The notes under the pieces are model-generated. The model was not told the DNA's origin. It did not search any database and worked only from the letters and a program-made list of their open reading frames with translations. The position numbers and the translations under genes are program-made. From assembly GCF_029360645.1 (NCBI RefSeq), contig NZ_JARDUA010000002.1, forward strand, positions 744,001 to 808,000: a DNA stretch of 64,000 nucleotides. Direction: 5' to 3'. Of the stretch, positions 35,408 through 42,909 are shown one piece after another (position 1 is the first letter of the stretch; every line of letters starts with the position of its first letter). This stretch comes from Pontibacter litorisediminis (GTDB taxonomy: Bacteria; Bacteroidota; Bacteroidia; Cytophagales; Hymenobacteraceae).

Positions 35408-36049
35408 TTAGAGCACATCCTCCTCCAGCTCATTTATTATACTTAGCAACTCACTCAGCATCATAGCTGTGGCGCCCCAGACCGTATGGCCGTCAACACC
35501 AAAATAAGGCGCAGAAATTTCCATACTGCCGGACACCACGATATTCGTGATGCCCCTGATGCTTTTATCGAGCAGCGTGGAGAGCGGTACTTCTATCAGT
35601 TGGTCTACCTCCCTCGGGTCAGTTAAAAATACTGGCTTTTGGCTTATATAACCAACCACCGGATGCACCATATGGTTGCTGGCAAACACAAAGAGATCGC
35701 TCAGGTGGCCAATCACTGTAACATCTGCCGGGTCGATACCTATTTCTTCCTTCGCCTCTCTTAAGGCTGTTTCGTAGAAATCTGCATCTGCTTTTTCCTT
35801 TCTGCCTCCGGGCAGCCCTATCTGGCCGCTATGTACGCCCGCATAAACGGGCCTCAGGATAAGTGGCAGCTTTATTTTGTCTTCATCCCGGTAAAACAAT
35901 ATCAGTACAGCACTCTCCCTCGTCTGGCTGTCAGGCTTCGTTCTGAATCTGATAGTACTCCTTGTTGTACTTGCCATCAGGTTATGAGCTGCTTCACCAG
36001 GCAATGGCTCCTGCAATCTCTCCCTAAGTGCCTCAATAAATTTGTGCAT
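35408..36049 (-). CDS. NUDIX hydrolase, CoA-pyrophosphatase type
   Basis: A 213-residue NUDIX protein. The Nudix box (G-x5-E-x7-REAKEEIG) is at the PGGRKEKADADFYETALREA segment, preceded by YAGVHSGQIGLPGG, which matches the CoA-type UPF0035 signature. Such enzymes cleave CoA or oxidised CoA to phosphopantetheine and 3',5'-ADP. The ATG at 36049 is chosen because upstream residues of the longer frame overlap nuoH in a non-coding-like frame. It sits between nuoH and nuoI in the same direction, an unusual position. Confidence 0.87.
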   Translation of the reverse strand: MHKFIEALRERLQEPLPGEAAHNLMASTTRSTIRFRTKPDSQTRESAVLILFYRDEDKIKLPLILRPVYAGVHSGQIGLPGGRKEKADADFYETALREAKEEIGIDPADVTVIGHLSDLFVFASNHMVHPVVGYISQKPVFLTDPREVDQLIEVPLSTLLDKSIRGITNIVVSGSMEISAPYFGVDGHTVWGATAMMLSELLSIINELEEDVL

Positions 36050-36123
36050 CAATCTGTTACCAAATGTATCTGATTCCCCCTCTCTACTGATGCAAGCTGC
36101 TCCGCAACGCAGTTGGTCCTGAT

Positions 36124-37227
36124 CTAAATCATGAATAACCGCCAGATACCTGCTATCAAAACCACGGCCAGCGCTACCGGCGTGAGCACTTTCCAGCACA
36201 GGTGCATGAGCTGGTCTACGCGCAGGCGCGGATAAGTCCAGCGGAGCTGCAGCTGTAAAAACAACAGCACAAACGTTTTGCTCAGCAGCCAGAAAACACC
36301 CCATAGTATGCCGGATAACCCGCCCGGTGTGCCGGAGGTCCAGTAAGCCAGCGCCACCGGGCCAATGTTTGGCAACGGCGTGTTCCAACTACCCAAAAAC
36401 AGCACCACCGCCACCAGGCACACCAGCACCATCATACTATACTCGGCCAAAAACAGCACCGCAAAACGGAAGCCCGAGTACTCTACATGGAAACCCGCCA
36501 CCAACTCCGACTCCGCTTCCGGAATATCGAAGGGGGCGCGGTTGCTCTCAGCCAGGGAGGCGATGAAATAGATCACAAAGGCCACCAGCAGTATGGGAGC
36601 CCGAAAAATGTTCCAGGTCGTGATGCCGCCAATGGTGGTGGTGTTGATGCCCAACGCCTCAATGCCAAACAGCCAGTTCATTTCATACTCCAGCCCCGGG
36701 AACTGGTTCATCAGCGCCCCCTGCTGGTAACTGATCTCCTGGAAATCCAGCGACTGGCAAATCATCACCGCCGAAAGTATGGCCAGCCCCGCCGGAATCT
36801 CATACGACACAATCTGCGCCACCGAGCGCATCGCGCCTAGCATGGCATACTTGTTATTGGAGCCCCAACCAGCCATCAGCAGCCCCACCACATCCAGCGA
36901 CACAATGGCCAGCAGGTAAAACACGCCGATGCTAATGCCTGCCGGCACCAGGTCTGGCGTGAATGGGATTACGGCAAAGCCTGCAAATACAGCGGCAAAA
37001 ATGAGGATAGGGGCCAATTTGAACAGCTTCTTATCAGCTGCGGCAGGCACGATGTCTTCCTTCTGCAGCAGCTTCAGCACGTCAGCCACGGCCTGCAGCG
37101 AGCCCTGCGGCCCCGCCTCGGTAGGCCCCATGCGGTCCTGCATAAAAGCGGCCACCTTGCGCTCGGCGTAGGCCAGCGCAATCACCACTCCCAGCAAGGC
37201 TCCTAAGGTCAGCAGAAAAGCGAACAT
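36124..37227 (-). CDS. nuoH: NADH-quinone oxidoreductase subunit H
   Basis: A 367-residue subunit forming the quinone-binding chamber at the membrane-arm interface. It shows AYAERKVAAFMQDRMGPTEAG at the N-terminus, GWGSNNKYAMLGAMRSVAQIVSYEIPAG in the middle and AESNRAPFDIPEAESELVAGFH, all typical NuoH blocks. The ATG at 37227 gives the conserved start and follows a TACCTTTG box. It is the first gene of the nuoH-NUDIX-nuoIJK unit. Confidence 0.95.
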   Translation of the reverse strand: MFAFLLTLGALLGVVIALAYAERKVAAFMQDRMGPTEAGPQGSLQAVADVLKLLQKEDIVPAAADKKLFKLAPILIFAAVFAGFAVIPFTPDLVPAGISIGVFYLLAIVSLDVVGLLMAGWGSNNKYAMLGAMRSVAQIVSYEIPAGLAILSAVMICQSLDFQEISYQQGALMNQFPGLEYEMNWLFGIEALGINTTTIGGITTWNIFRAPILLVAFVIYFIASLAESNRAPFDIPEAESELVAGFHVEYSGFRFAVLFLAEYSMMVLVCLVAVVLFLGSWNTPLPNIGPVALAYWTSGTPGGLSGILWGVFWLLSKTFVLLFLQLQLRWTYPRLRVDQLMHLCWKVLTPVALAVVLIAGIWRLFMI

Positions 37228-37247
37228 AGCGTTTATCTTTATCCCCG

Positions 37248-37255
37248 CAAAGGTA
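37248..37255 (-). promoter_or_regulatory. -7 element of the nuoH operon promoter
   Basis: TACCTTTG on the minus strand, 20 bp before the nuoH start. A TTC rather than TTG lies 19 bp further upstream (37277-37275). Confidence 0.55.
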
Positions 37256-37431
37256 GGGTTAAATTTGGAGAATTGAAGATGCGGGGTCTGGTTACTGAGC
37301 TTGACAGTAGGTCGTTGGTGACAGTGCAACCATACAACGCATTAGTAGCACAGATAAACAGTAATTATAGTTAGATCTACTTTTCGGGTAAGTACAAGCT
37401 ACAAGCTCGCACCAGCATTAGCGATGAAGGT

Positions 37432-38190
37432 CTATATCCCGTTCGCTTTGGTGAGGATGATCGGCTCCCCGTCGGTGATTAGGATGGTATGTTCGTGCTG
37501 CGCCACAAAACCGCCTCGTTCGGCCAGCAGCGTCCAGCCGTCTCCCTTTTCGTGGGTATAACTGCCCTTGGTAGAGATGAAGGTCTCTACGGCTACCACC
37601 GTATTCTTTCGGAAGCGCTGCGTGTTATACCTGTCGTAAAAGCAAGGTATCTCCTCCGGTGCCTCATGCAGGCTTCTCCCTACGCCGTGGCCCACCAGGT
37701 TCTTGATTACTTTAAAGCCGTTCTTTTTGGCTTCTGTCTCAATAATCCGCCCTATCTCGGAGATTCTTTTCCCGCCTTTAATTTCCTTCAGCGCCTTATG
37801 CAGCGCACTCACAGAAGTTTCCACCAGCTTGTTCAGGCCGTGCACATCCTTGCCAAGTATAAAAGAGCCGCCGTTATCGGCATAGAAGCCATTCAATTCC
37901 GCCGACACGTCAATGTTCACCAGATCCCCCTCTTTCAGCACCGTGTTTTCGGAAGGGATACCGTGCGCGGCCTCGTTGTTTACGCTGATGCAGGTATAGC
38001 CGGGAAAGTCGTAGGTGATTTTTGGTGCGGACTTCGCCCCAAACGATTGCAGCACCTCATAGCCATACGCATCCAGCTCTTTGGTTGTGATGCCTGGCCT
38101 GGTATACTCGCGCATTTTCTTTAGCGTAACGGCAACTGCCTCACTCACCTGCTGCATACCAGCCAGATCTTCTTCTGATTCTATAGACAT
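37432..38190 (-). CDS. map: Type I methionine aminopeptidase
   Basis: A 252-residue metalloenzyme that removes the initiator Met from nascent proteins. The five metal ligands are readable: two Asp in VNIDVSAELNGFYADNGGSF, His in GHGVGRSLHEAPEEIP, Glu in VAVETFIS and Glu in AQHEHTI. The ATG at 38190 (MSIESEEDLAGM) is the usual start; the longer frame adds a basic stretch not seen in the family. It lies alone between nuoH and the YgiC-like gene, not in the ribosomal-protein cluster where map is often found, so a second map may exist. Confidence 0.93.
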   Translation of the reverse strand: MSIESEEDLAGMQQVSEAVAVTLKKMREYTRPGITTKELDAYGYEVLQSFGAKSAPKITYDFPGYTCISVNNEAAHGIPSENTVLKEGDLVNIDVSAELNGFYADNGGSFILGKDVHGLNKLVETSVSALHKALKEIKGGKRISEIGRIIETEAKKNGFKVIKNLVGHGVGRSLHEAPEEIPCFYDRYNTQRFRKNTVVAVETFISTKGSYTHEKGDGWTLLAERGGFVAQHEHTILITDGEPIILTKANGI

Positions 38191-38210
38191 CCTGTATATT
38201 AACGTATAAA

Positions 38211-39392
38211 TTATTCTACCAAATGCGGCACAAACTGCGAGAGGTTGGTGATGATACCTTTTTCCCTTCGAAACCCGATAGCGCAACCTTCGCCAGCCCA
38301 GAACACGCCGGCCTGGTACTGGTAACCTTTGCTATCCTCGGGCAAATCAACCCAACGCTGGTATACCTGCTGCTGTTCGTCGTACTCGCCTGCTATTTTG
38401 GTTACCGGCACACGGTCCACTACTTCTACACTTTGCCCCTCGCGGCCGAAGTAGGGCTTGCGGATATACTTGCCGCTGATAGGCGAAAGGTCGGTTTCGA
38501 GGAGGAGCGGGTGGTAGGGGTACGCTTTCCAGAGCCAGGCCAGCATGCCTTTGCTTTGGAACAACAATGTATAAGCCGGGTTGGCGATAACTACGGTACG
38601 GGTAGCCGCCAATTGCGTCAGGCTGTCGCAGAGCTCTGGCTCGTCCCAGGCAATCTGCTCCCAGGGCAGCAGCTTGAACAGGAACGGGAACTGGCGCCAC
38701 TGCTCCGCCTCCACCTGCGCCCAAACGCCTCGCTCAGCACCCTCTGTAGACACACTCATCTCCTCTGCCGCGCAAAGGTGCGGGTCGAAACCAGCCTCGG
38801 TAGCAGCCTGGGCTATCACGGCGCAGTTGGCTTCGTCCTCGGCGCTGCCCCCCATGTAGGTGAGCAGCAGCGCGGGTGCCAGGTCGTCGTTGAGCATGCG
38901 CCAGGTCTTCAGTTGCTCCACCAGCGCCTCGTAGAGGCCCGAGTATTGCTTGGCATCGTGTTTACCGGCAGCAGCCAGGCTCGCCCACTGCACCACAGCG
39001 GTCTCAGGTATGGAAGTGGCGGTATCGGCGTTAAACTCCAGCAGCTTTGGCCCCTCCGGCGTCTGCACCAGGTCGAAGCGGCCATACAGGTGCCAGTGCC
39101 TGTCGTCGTTCCACGACTGGCGCACCAGCTCCCACAGGTTCTCCGGTATCCCCAGCACGCGCAGAAAGTCAGCTGGCAAGTCATCGGGAATGACGTTTGT
39201 CATCATCTCATATAGCGTATCGGCAGCCTCCAGCAAGGCATTGGCCTCCTGCTCGGGCAGCACCACCGCCTCGCCGGGCACATAGTTGGCACAGCCGTCT
39301 TCCACGCACCACTCCCAACCCAGGCCACGCACGGCCGTTTCCACGTCGCCGGAGTGCGTCTCCACACGGATCGTCGTATTCTTCTGCATCAA
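38211..39392 (-). CDS. Glutathionylspermidine synthase family protein (YgiC-like)
   Basis: A 393-residue ATP-grasp protein. WHLYGRFDLVQTPEGPKLLEFNADTATSIPET is the conserved N-terminal block, EDEANCAVIAQAATEAGFDP follows, and the C-terminal KPYFGREGQSVEVV is the nucleotide-binding part. It matches YgiC/YjfC-type enzymes, which lack the amidase domain and whose true product is uncertain. The upstream gene encodes a small putative lipoprotein, 12 bp away, the same pairing as ygiB-ygiC in E. coli. Substrate not assigned. Confidence 0.87.
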   Translation of the reverse strand: MMQKNTTIRVETHSGDVETAVRGLGWEWCVEDGCANYVPGEAVVLPEQEANALLEAADTLYEMMTNVIPDDLPADFLRVLGIPENLWELVRQSWNDDRHWHLYGRFDLVQTPEGPKLLEFNADTATSIPETAVVQWASLAAAGKHDAKQYSGLYEALVEQLKTWRMLNDDLAPALLLTYMGGSAEDEANCAVIAQAATEAGFDPHLCAAEEMSVSTEGAERGVWAQVEAEQWRQFPFLFKLLPWEQIAWDEPELCDSLTQLAATRTVVIANPAYTLLFQSKGMLAWLWKAYPYHPLLLETDLSPISGKYIRKPYFGREGQSVEVVDRVPVTKIAGEYDEQQQVYQRWVDLPEDSKGYQYQAGVFWAGEGCAIGFRREKGIITNLSQFVPHLVE

Positions 39393-39404
39393 ATTAATTC
39401 GAAA

Positions 39405-39953
39405 TTAGGCTCCTGCCCCACCGCTACGGCCTCTAAAAAAACCACTTCTGCCTGAACGAGGCGCAGTGCTTTGCTGACGATACGTCTGCACGTTCTGGCG
39501 CCAGGCGGCGGTGTTGTTCATCAGGCCAGGGTTGGCATAATACCCTGCGCGTGGCCCAGTGGTGCGGCCCGCCATAAACCCAAGGGCACTCCACCACAGT
39601 ACACTACCCATGCCAAAGCCACCCTGCTGGTACACCTGCTGGTTATCAGCCAGGGCCTTCATCTGGTTCTGTAGTTCCAGGCCCTGCAGCGTGTCCACAC
39701 GGCCGTCGTTATACTTCAGGATGGCCATACTTTGGCCGGGCGCTGTGGTGCGCTCATCCGTTATTTTCCATTGGTCGGGCGCCTCCTCAGTCAGCTCCGT
39801 AATGATGCCGTCCGGAACGACTACTTCCTCGCCTGTGTTCCACTCCTCGCTCTGGTTATTGGGCCCGCAGCCCGTCAGCCCCATACAGGTGGCGGCCGCC
39901 ACGATAAAAGCATTGCGCTTCAGGTCGCCTATGGTCAGGTATTTCTTCTTCAT
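39405..39953 (-). CDS. UPF0323/YgiB-like putative lipoprotein
   Basis: A 182-residue protein. Residues 1-34 include an N-terminal Lys-rich segment, a hydrophobic stretch and LTGC, a possible lipobox. The body contains PGQSMAILKYNDGRVDTLQGLELQ, and the C-terminus is rich in Gly, Arg, Ser and Gln with FFRGRSGG. It resembles UPF0323-type proteins that are coded beside glutathionylspermidine-synthase-like genes. The ATG at 39953 is chosen; earlier codons lack a signal-like start. The function is unknown, but the operon context with the ATP-grasp gene is strong. Confidence 0.75.
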   Translation of the reverse strand: MKKKYLTIGDLKRNAFIVAAATCMGLTGCGPNNQSEEWNTGEEVVVPDGIITELTEEAPDQWKITDERTTAPGQSMAILKYNDGRVDTLQGLELQNQMKALADNQQVYQQGGFGMGSVLWWSALGFMAGRTTGPRAGYYANPGLMNNTAAWRQNVQTYRQQSTAPRSGRSGFFRGRSGGAGA

Positions 39954-40104
39954 CAGGATTAGTCTTGATTGGCATATAAAGATAAGCTTTTCTACGCGGA
40001 AGCGCCCCCATTTGGCTGATTTATACTTGCTCACAGCAACTCGACGGTTACAGATTTCAATTTATTGCTTATGAAAGCAGGTTCTTCGAGATTTTGGTAG
40101 CGAC

Positions 40105-40240
40105 ACTGAATCCAACCACCCCAGCTCCTCCTTGACTAAGGAGGGGAGCTCTGTTGTTACTTTGGCTATAGTATCAGTTTCATAGCAAATAATAGCATCA
40201 TCAGAAGATCATTATCCCCCTGCCCCCTTCCAAGGGGGAC
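40105..40240. repeat. Island C: cluster of C/G-rich palindromes
   Basis: AGCTCCTCCTT-GACT-AAGGAGGGGAGCT-type hairpin near 40118-40144 and CCCCCTT-CC-AAGGGGG near 40223-40239. Flanking words match island A (tccaaccaccc upstream, tatcc..ctgc.cccttcc downstream). It is the upstream half of the composite repeat. Confidence 0.72.
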
Positions 40241-40278
40241 TTGGTTCAAGTTGCAAAGCCGTGGCTATTGATTCAGTT

Positions 40279-40518
40279 CCCAGTCCTTGGGTTGAGCGCC
40301 TTCTAGATTTCCGGTGCCGAAGGCATTGCGACGCAAGGAGCAAAGGAAATGTAGACAGCGCGATGCCCAAAGACGAGCCCTCTCGGGCTTGAGAGCAGAA
40401 AGTATACTATGAAACAAGTTGGTTGTAAAGCCGTGGATGAACAGTGGCTAGTAAAGATAGCTTGTTTCAAGCTGCAGAAAGCAACGGCTAAGAGAGGCAC
40501 AAGCAGACGCTTGCGCCA
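40279..40518 (+). repeat. Structured repeat element, copy C (HEARO-like)
   Basis: Closest to copy A. CCCAGTCCTTGGG at 40279-40291, the same long stem, hairpin TGCC-GAA-GGCA, and AGCCC-TCTC-GGGCT (40376-40389) followed by GAGAG (40391-40395), which is complementary to the loop side CTCTC. Copies A and B instead have CTCC with GGAG, so the possible pseudoknot is maintained by a paired change. An AAGTATA motif is inserted just before ATGA (40409-40412). It ends in the REP-like palindrome at 40496-40518. Confidence 0.72.
40496..40518. repeat. REP-like palindrome, copy 3
   Basis: GGCACAAGCAGACGCTTGCGCCA, the same 24-base palindrome family with one changed arm base; at the 3' end of element copy C. 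An AAGTATA cluster follows (40520-40550). Confidence 0.62.
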
Positions 40519-40665
40519 GAGAAGTATAAGGTATGGCTCAAGTATAAGTATGGTCATGCCAGACGAGTCACCGATATGGCCTCATCCCCACGACACTGTA
40601 CTGGAATCCTGTAAGGAATGTGAGATTTATATACTCTCTAACTCCCAAACCCTTTAACTCTCAAA

Positions 40666-41481
40666 CTACTCCCACAGCGGGTAATGCTCCAAGTGCACTT
40701 TGCGCTTAAAGAAGATGCGAGTGCTTTCCTCAAAAGAGCGGGTAAAGTCGGAGACGTAGAAATGGTGATCTCCTTTTAGCTTCTCAGCGGCCAAGTCGTG
40801 CTGCTCCAGGTAGTCCTTTACCTGCTGCGCGACAATCTGGCTGGCATCCAGCACGTCCACCCCGCCTTTATAGTAATTCTCTATCTGCTTTTTGATGAGC
40901 GGGTAATGGGTGCAGCCAAGTATAAGCGCCTCAATATCCTGCAGGTGCGGGTCCGACAGGTAAGCATGGATCACGCTTTCGGAGATAGAATCGTTGAAAA
41001 ACCCCTCCTCTATCATGGCAGCCAGCAGCGGCGTGGCCAGCGACTTTAACTCAATGTTGCGGTCCAGCTCGTCCACCTTCTTACGGTACACGTTAGAGTT
41101 CACGGTTTGCTTGGTGCCGATCAGGCCAATGCTTTTATTTGGGTATGTCCGGCCAATGTATTGCACGATCGGGTCTATAACGTTGAGCACTTTGGCTTTG
41201 CTGCCCACATACTCTTTCACCAACTCGTAAGCCGCCGCAGAGGCCGAGTTGCAGGCAATGAGTATTACCTTACACTGCTGCCGTATCAGCAGATCGCAGA
41301 TCTTGACTGCGTAAGCCTGTATGGCCGCCGTAGACTTATCGCCGTAAGGCAGGTGGGCGGTGTCGCCAAAGTACACGAGGCGCTCGTTCGGCAGCACGTT
41401 TGTAATCGCCTGAGCCACAGTAAGGCCGCCTATCCCACTGTCAAAAATGCCGATCGGCTTCTCTCTCTTTTCCTGGTTCAT
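40666..41481 (-). CDS. murI: Glutamate racemase
   Basis: A 271-residue cofactor-independent racemase supplying D-glutamate for peptidoglycan. The two catalytic Cys motifs are ACNSASAAA and GCTHYPL; the substrate loop is DSGIGGLTVAQ at the N-terminus. It is slightly longer than average at the C-terminus. The gene is single, preceded by an AT-rich spacer and followed by repeat island C. No terminator is visible between its stop and the island, so transcription may run into the repeat. Confidence 0.94.
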   Translation of the reverse strand: MNQEKREKPIGIFDSGIGGLTVAQAITNVLPNERLVYFGDTAHLPYGDKSTAAIQAYAVKICDLLIRQQCKVILIACNSASAAAYELVKEYVGSKAKVLNVIDPIVQYIGRTYPNKSIGLIGTKQTVNSNVYRKKVDELDRNIELKSLATPLLAAMIEEGFFNDSISESVIHAYLSDPHLQDIEALILGCTHYPLIKKQIENYYKGGVDVLDASQIVAQQVKDYLEQHDLAAEKLKGDHHFYVSDFTRSFEESTRIFFKRKVHLEHYPLWE

Positions 41482-41812
41482 AACAAGCGAAGTTAGCGAA
41501 AAGCAGTTCCTGTCTGCCTTTCACCCTTAAAATTAATACGTTCACAATATTTTGTAACCTTTTTGAATTCCGCCTTACGACAAAAAGTTATATTAGCAGA
41601 AAGATTTTTCATATCATCTTTTATCTCAAATTAAAAATATTCAAACCATTTGCAGTTTAATAATAAAAGCTTATTTTTAAACTGTTCATACGCCACACTT
41701 AGCTGCCTGCATAGGCCGCTAACCTTGCCAAAGGTGCCCGTCCAACCACTGGATTGATGGAAGATTACCGCAACGATCAATTCGCAACCGTTAAACACAC
41801 GCCCTACTGCCC
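41482..41812. other. AT-rich intergenic region, divergent promoters
   Basis: About 330 bp separating murI (minus) and the RDD gene (plus). It is clearly more A/T-rich than the surroundings around 41520-41690. I see no TAnnTTTG box with a spaced TTG and no hairpin worth calling. Confidence 0.5.
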
Positions 41813-42313
41813 ATGCAAAGCACTATTACGCTATCGCCTGCTCCAACGGTAAAACGCTCTGCCTTATATGGTACGCTCTCTGCCCGTTTCGTTTCGTTTC
41901 TAGTGGATACGACGCTGTTGGTCTTCTTCTACACCTTTGTGATGTATGGCTTTGTGGGTGCTACTCATGTTTACACCTGGGATAAAATGTTCTCAGACAG
42001 TATTGAGTTGGCAGAGCTGGTGTCGGTTGCCAAAATGGTGTTTCTCAACCCCTTCTTTCCTATTATCCACTGGGCCTACTATACCGTGCTGGAGTCGTCG
42101 CAGAAGCAGGCTACCATTGGTAAGTTTACCCTCGGCTTGCGGGTGACCGACCTGCGGGGCAGGCGCATCAGTTTTGCACAGGCAAACCTGCGTTATTTTT
42201 CTAAAATCTTGTCCTTGCTCCCCTTTGGCCTGGGCTTTGTGCTAATGGTGAACTCCCGTAGGCATCAGATGCTGCACGATTACTTCGCGCGCGCTTTAGT
42301 CGTGAATGAGTAG
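41813..42313 (+). CDS. RDD family membrane protein
   Basis: A 166-residue protein with two to three hydrophobic helices in RDD layout: LSARFVSFLVDTTLLVFF (the Arg and Asp of the family name), a middle HWAYYTVLESSQKQATIGKFTLGLRV with the TIGK motif, and the C-terminal RRHQMLHDYFARALVV. RDD proteins are thought to act in transport or in membrane anchoring; the role here is unknown. The start fits the family. Confidence 0.86.
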   Translation: MQSTITLSPAPTVKRSALYGTLSARFVSFLVDTTLLVFFYTFVMYGFVGATHVYTWDKMFSDSIELAELVSVAKMVFLNPFFPIIHWAYYTVLESSQKQATIGKFTLGLRVTDLRGRRISFAQANLRYFSKILSLLPFGLGFVLMVNSRRHQMLHDYFARALVVNE

Positions 42314-42402
42314 TCGTTCACTTAAAAATTGCACTATTTTCCATACCCAGCTTCCTGCTCTCGTATAATAGCCTGTAAACTAACTACGAAAGGAGGATTA
42401 AT

Positions 42403-42792
42403 ATGAGATTTATTCCAACCCGATTCCACGGGATACTAGACTATGTGGTAGGGCTGATTTTTATAGCAGCCCCCTGGCTGTTCGGTTTCTCTGATAACAC
42501 TGCCGCCACCTGGGTCATAGTAGCCGCGGGTATTCTGGCGCTGTTGCAGACTGTCTTCACCGATTTTGAGGTGGGCCTGGTGCATAAGATTCCGATGCAG
42601 ACGCACCTGATGGTGGACTTTGGACTAGGGGTGATTCTGGCGCTATCGCCTTGGATGTTTAACTTTGCCGAGCAGGTATACCTGCCGCACCTGATTGGGG
42701 GTGTGTTCGCTATACTTGCATCGCTTACCACGCACCGCAGGCCGAGTGAGTCGTATACCAGGACGCACGCTTCCCAGGAAACTATCCGCTAG
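42403..42792 (+). CDS. SPW repeat membrane protein
   Basis: A 129-residue protein with four predicted helices arranged as two similar halves, each having a Pro-Trp motif: IAAPWLFGF (21-29) and LSPWMFNF in the second half, the defining SPW pattern. The function is unknown. Unlike its neighbours it has a strong Shine-Dalgarno, AGGAGG at 42391-42396, six bases before the ATG; most genes here do not. A terminator follows. Confidence 0.87.
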   Translation: MRFIPTRFHGILDYVVGLIFIAAPWLFGFSDNTAATWVIVAAGILALLQTVFTDFEVGLVHKIPMQTHLMVDFGLGVILALSPWMFNFAEQVYLPHLIGGVFAILASLTTHRRPSESYTRTHASQETIR

Positions 42793-42818
42793 TTAACAAA
42801 CTGTAAAAGCTACAGGAA

Positions 42819-42846
42819 GGCTGACCCCGCAGGGTCAGCCTTTTTT
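42819..42846 (+). terminator. Rho-independent terminator after the SPW gene
   Basis: A 9-bp stem GGCTGACCC/GGGTCAGCC with a CGCA loop and six T residues. Confidence 0.88.
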
Positions 42847-42897
42847 ATACTTGCCTGTTTTGTAGCGGCGCTATTATCTTTTGTGTCAGCACATCGC

Positions 42898-42905
42898 TAA
42901 CTTTG
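42898..42905 (+). promoter_or_regulatory. -7-like element directly before the ABC-F gene
   Basis: TAACTTTG, ending 4 bp before the ATG. If it is the promoter, the transcript would be almost leaderless. The nearest TTG is only 14 bp upstream, so this may be a chance match. Confidence 0.35.
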
Positions 42906-42909
42906 CAGC

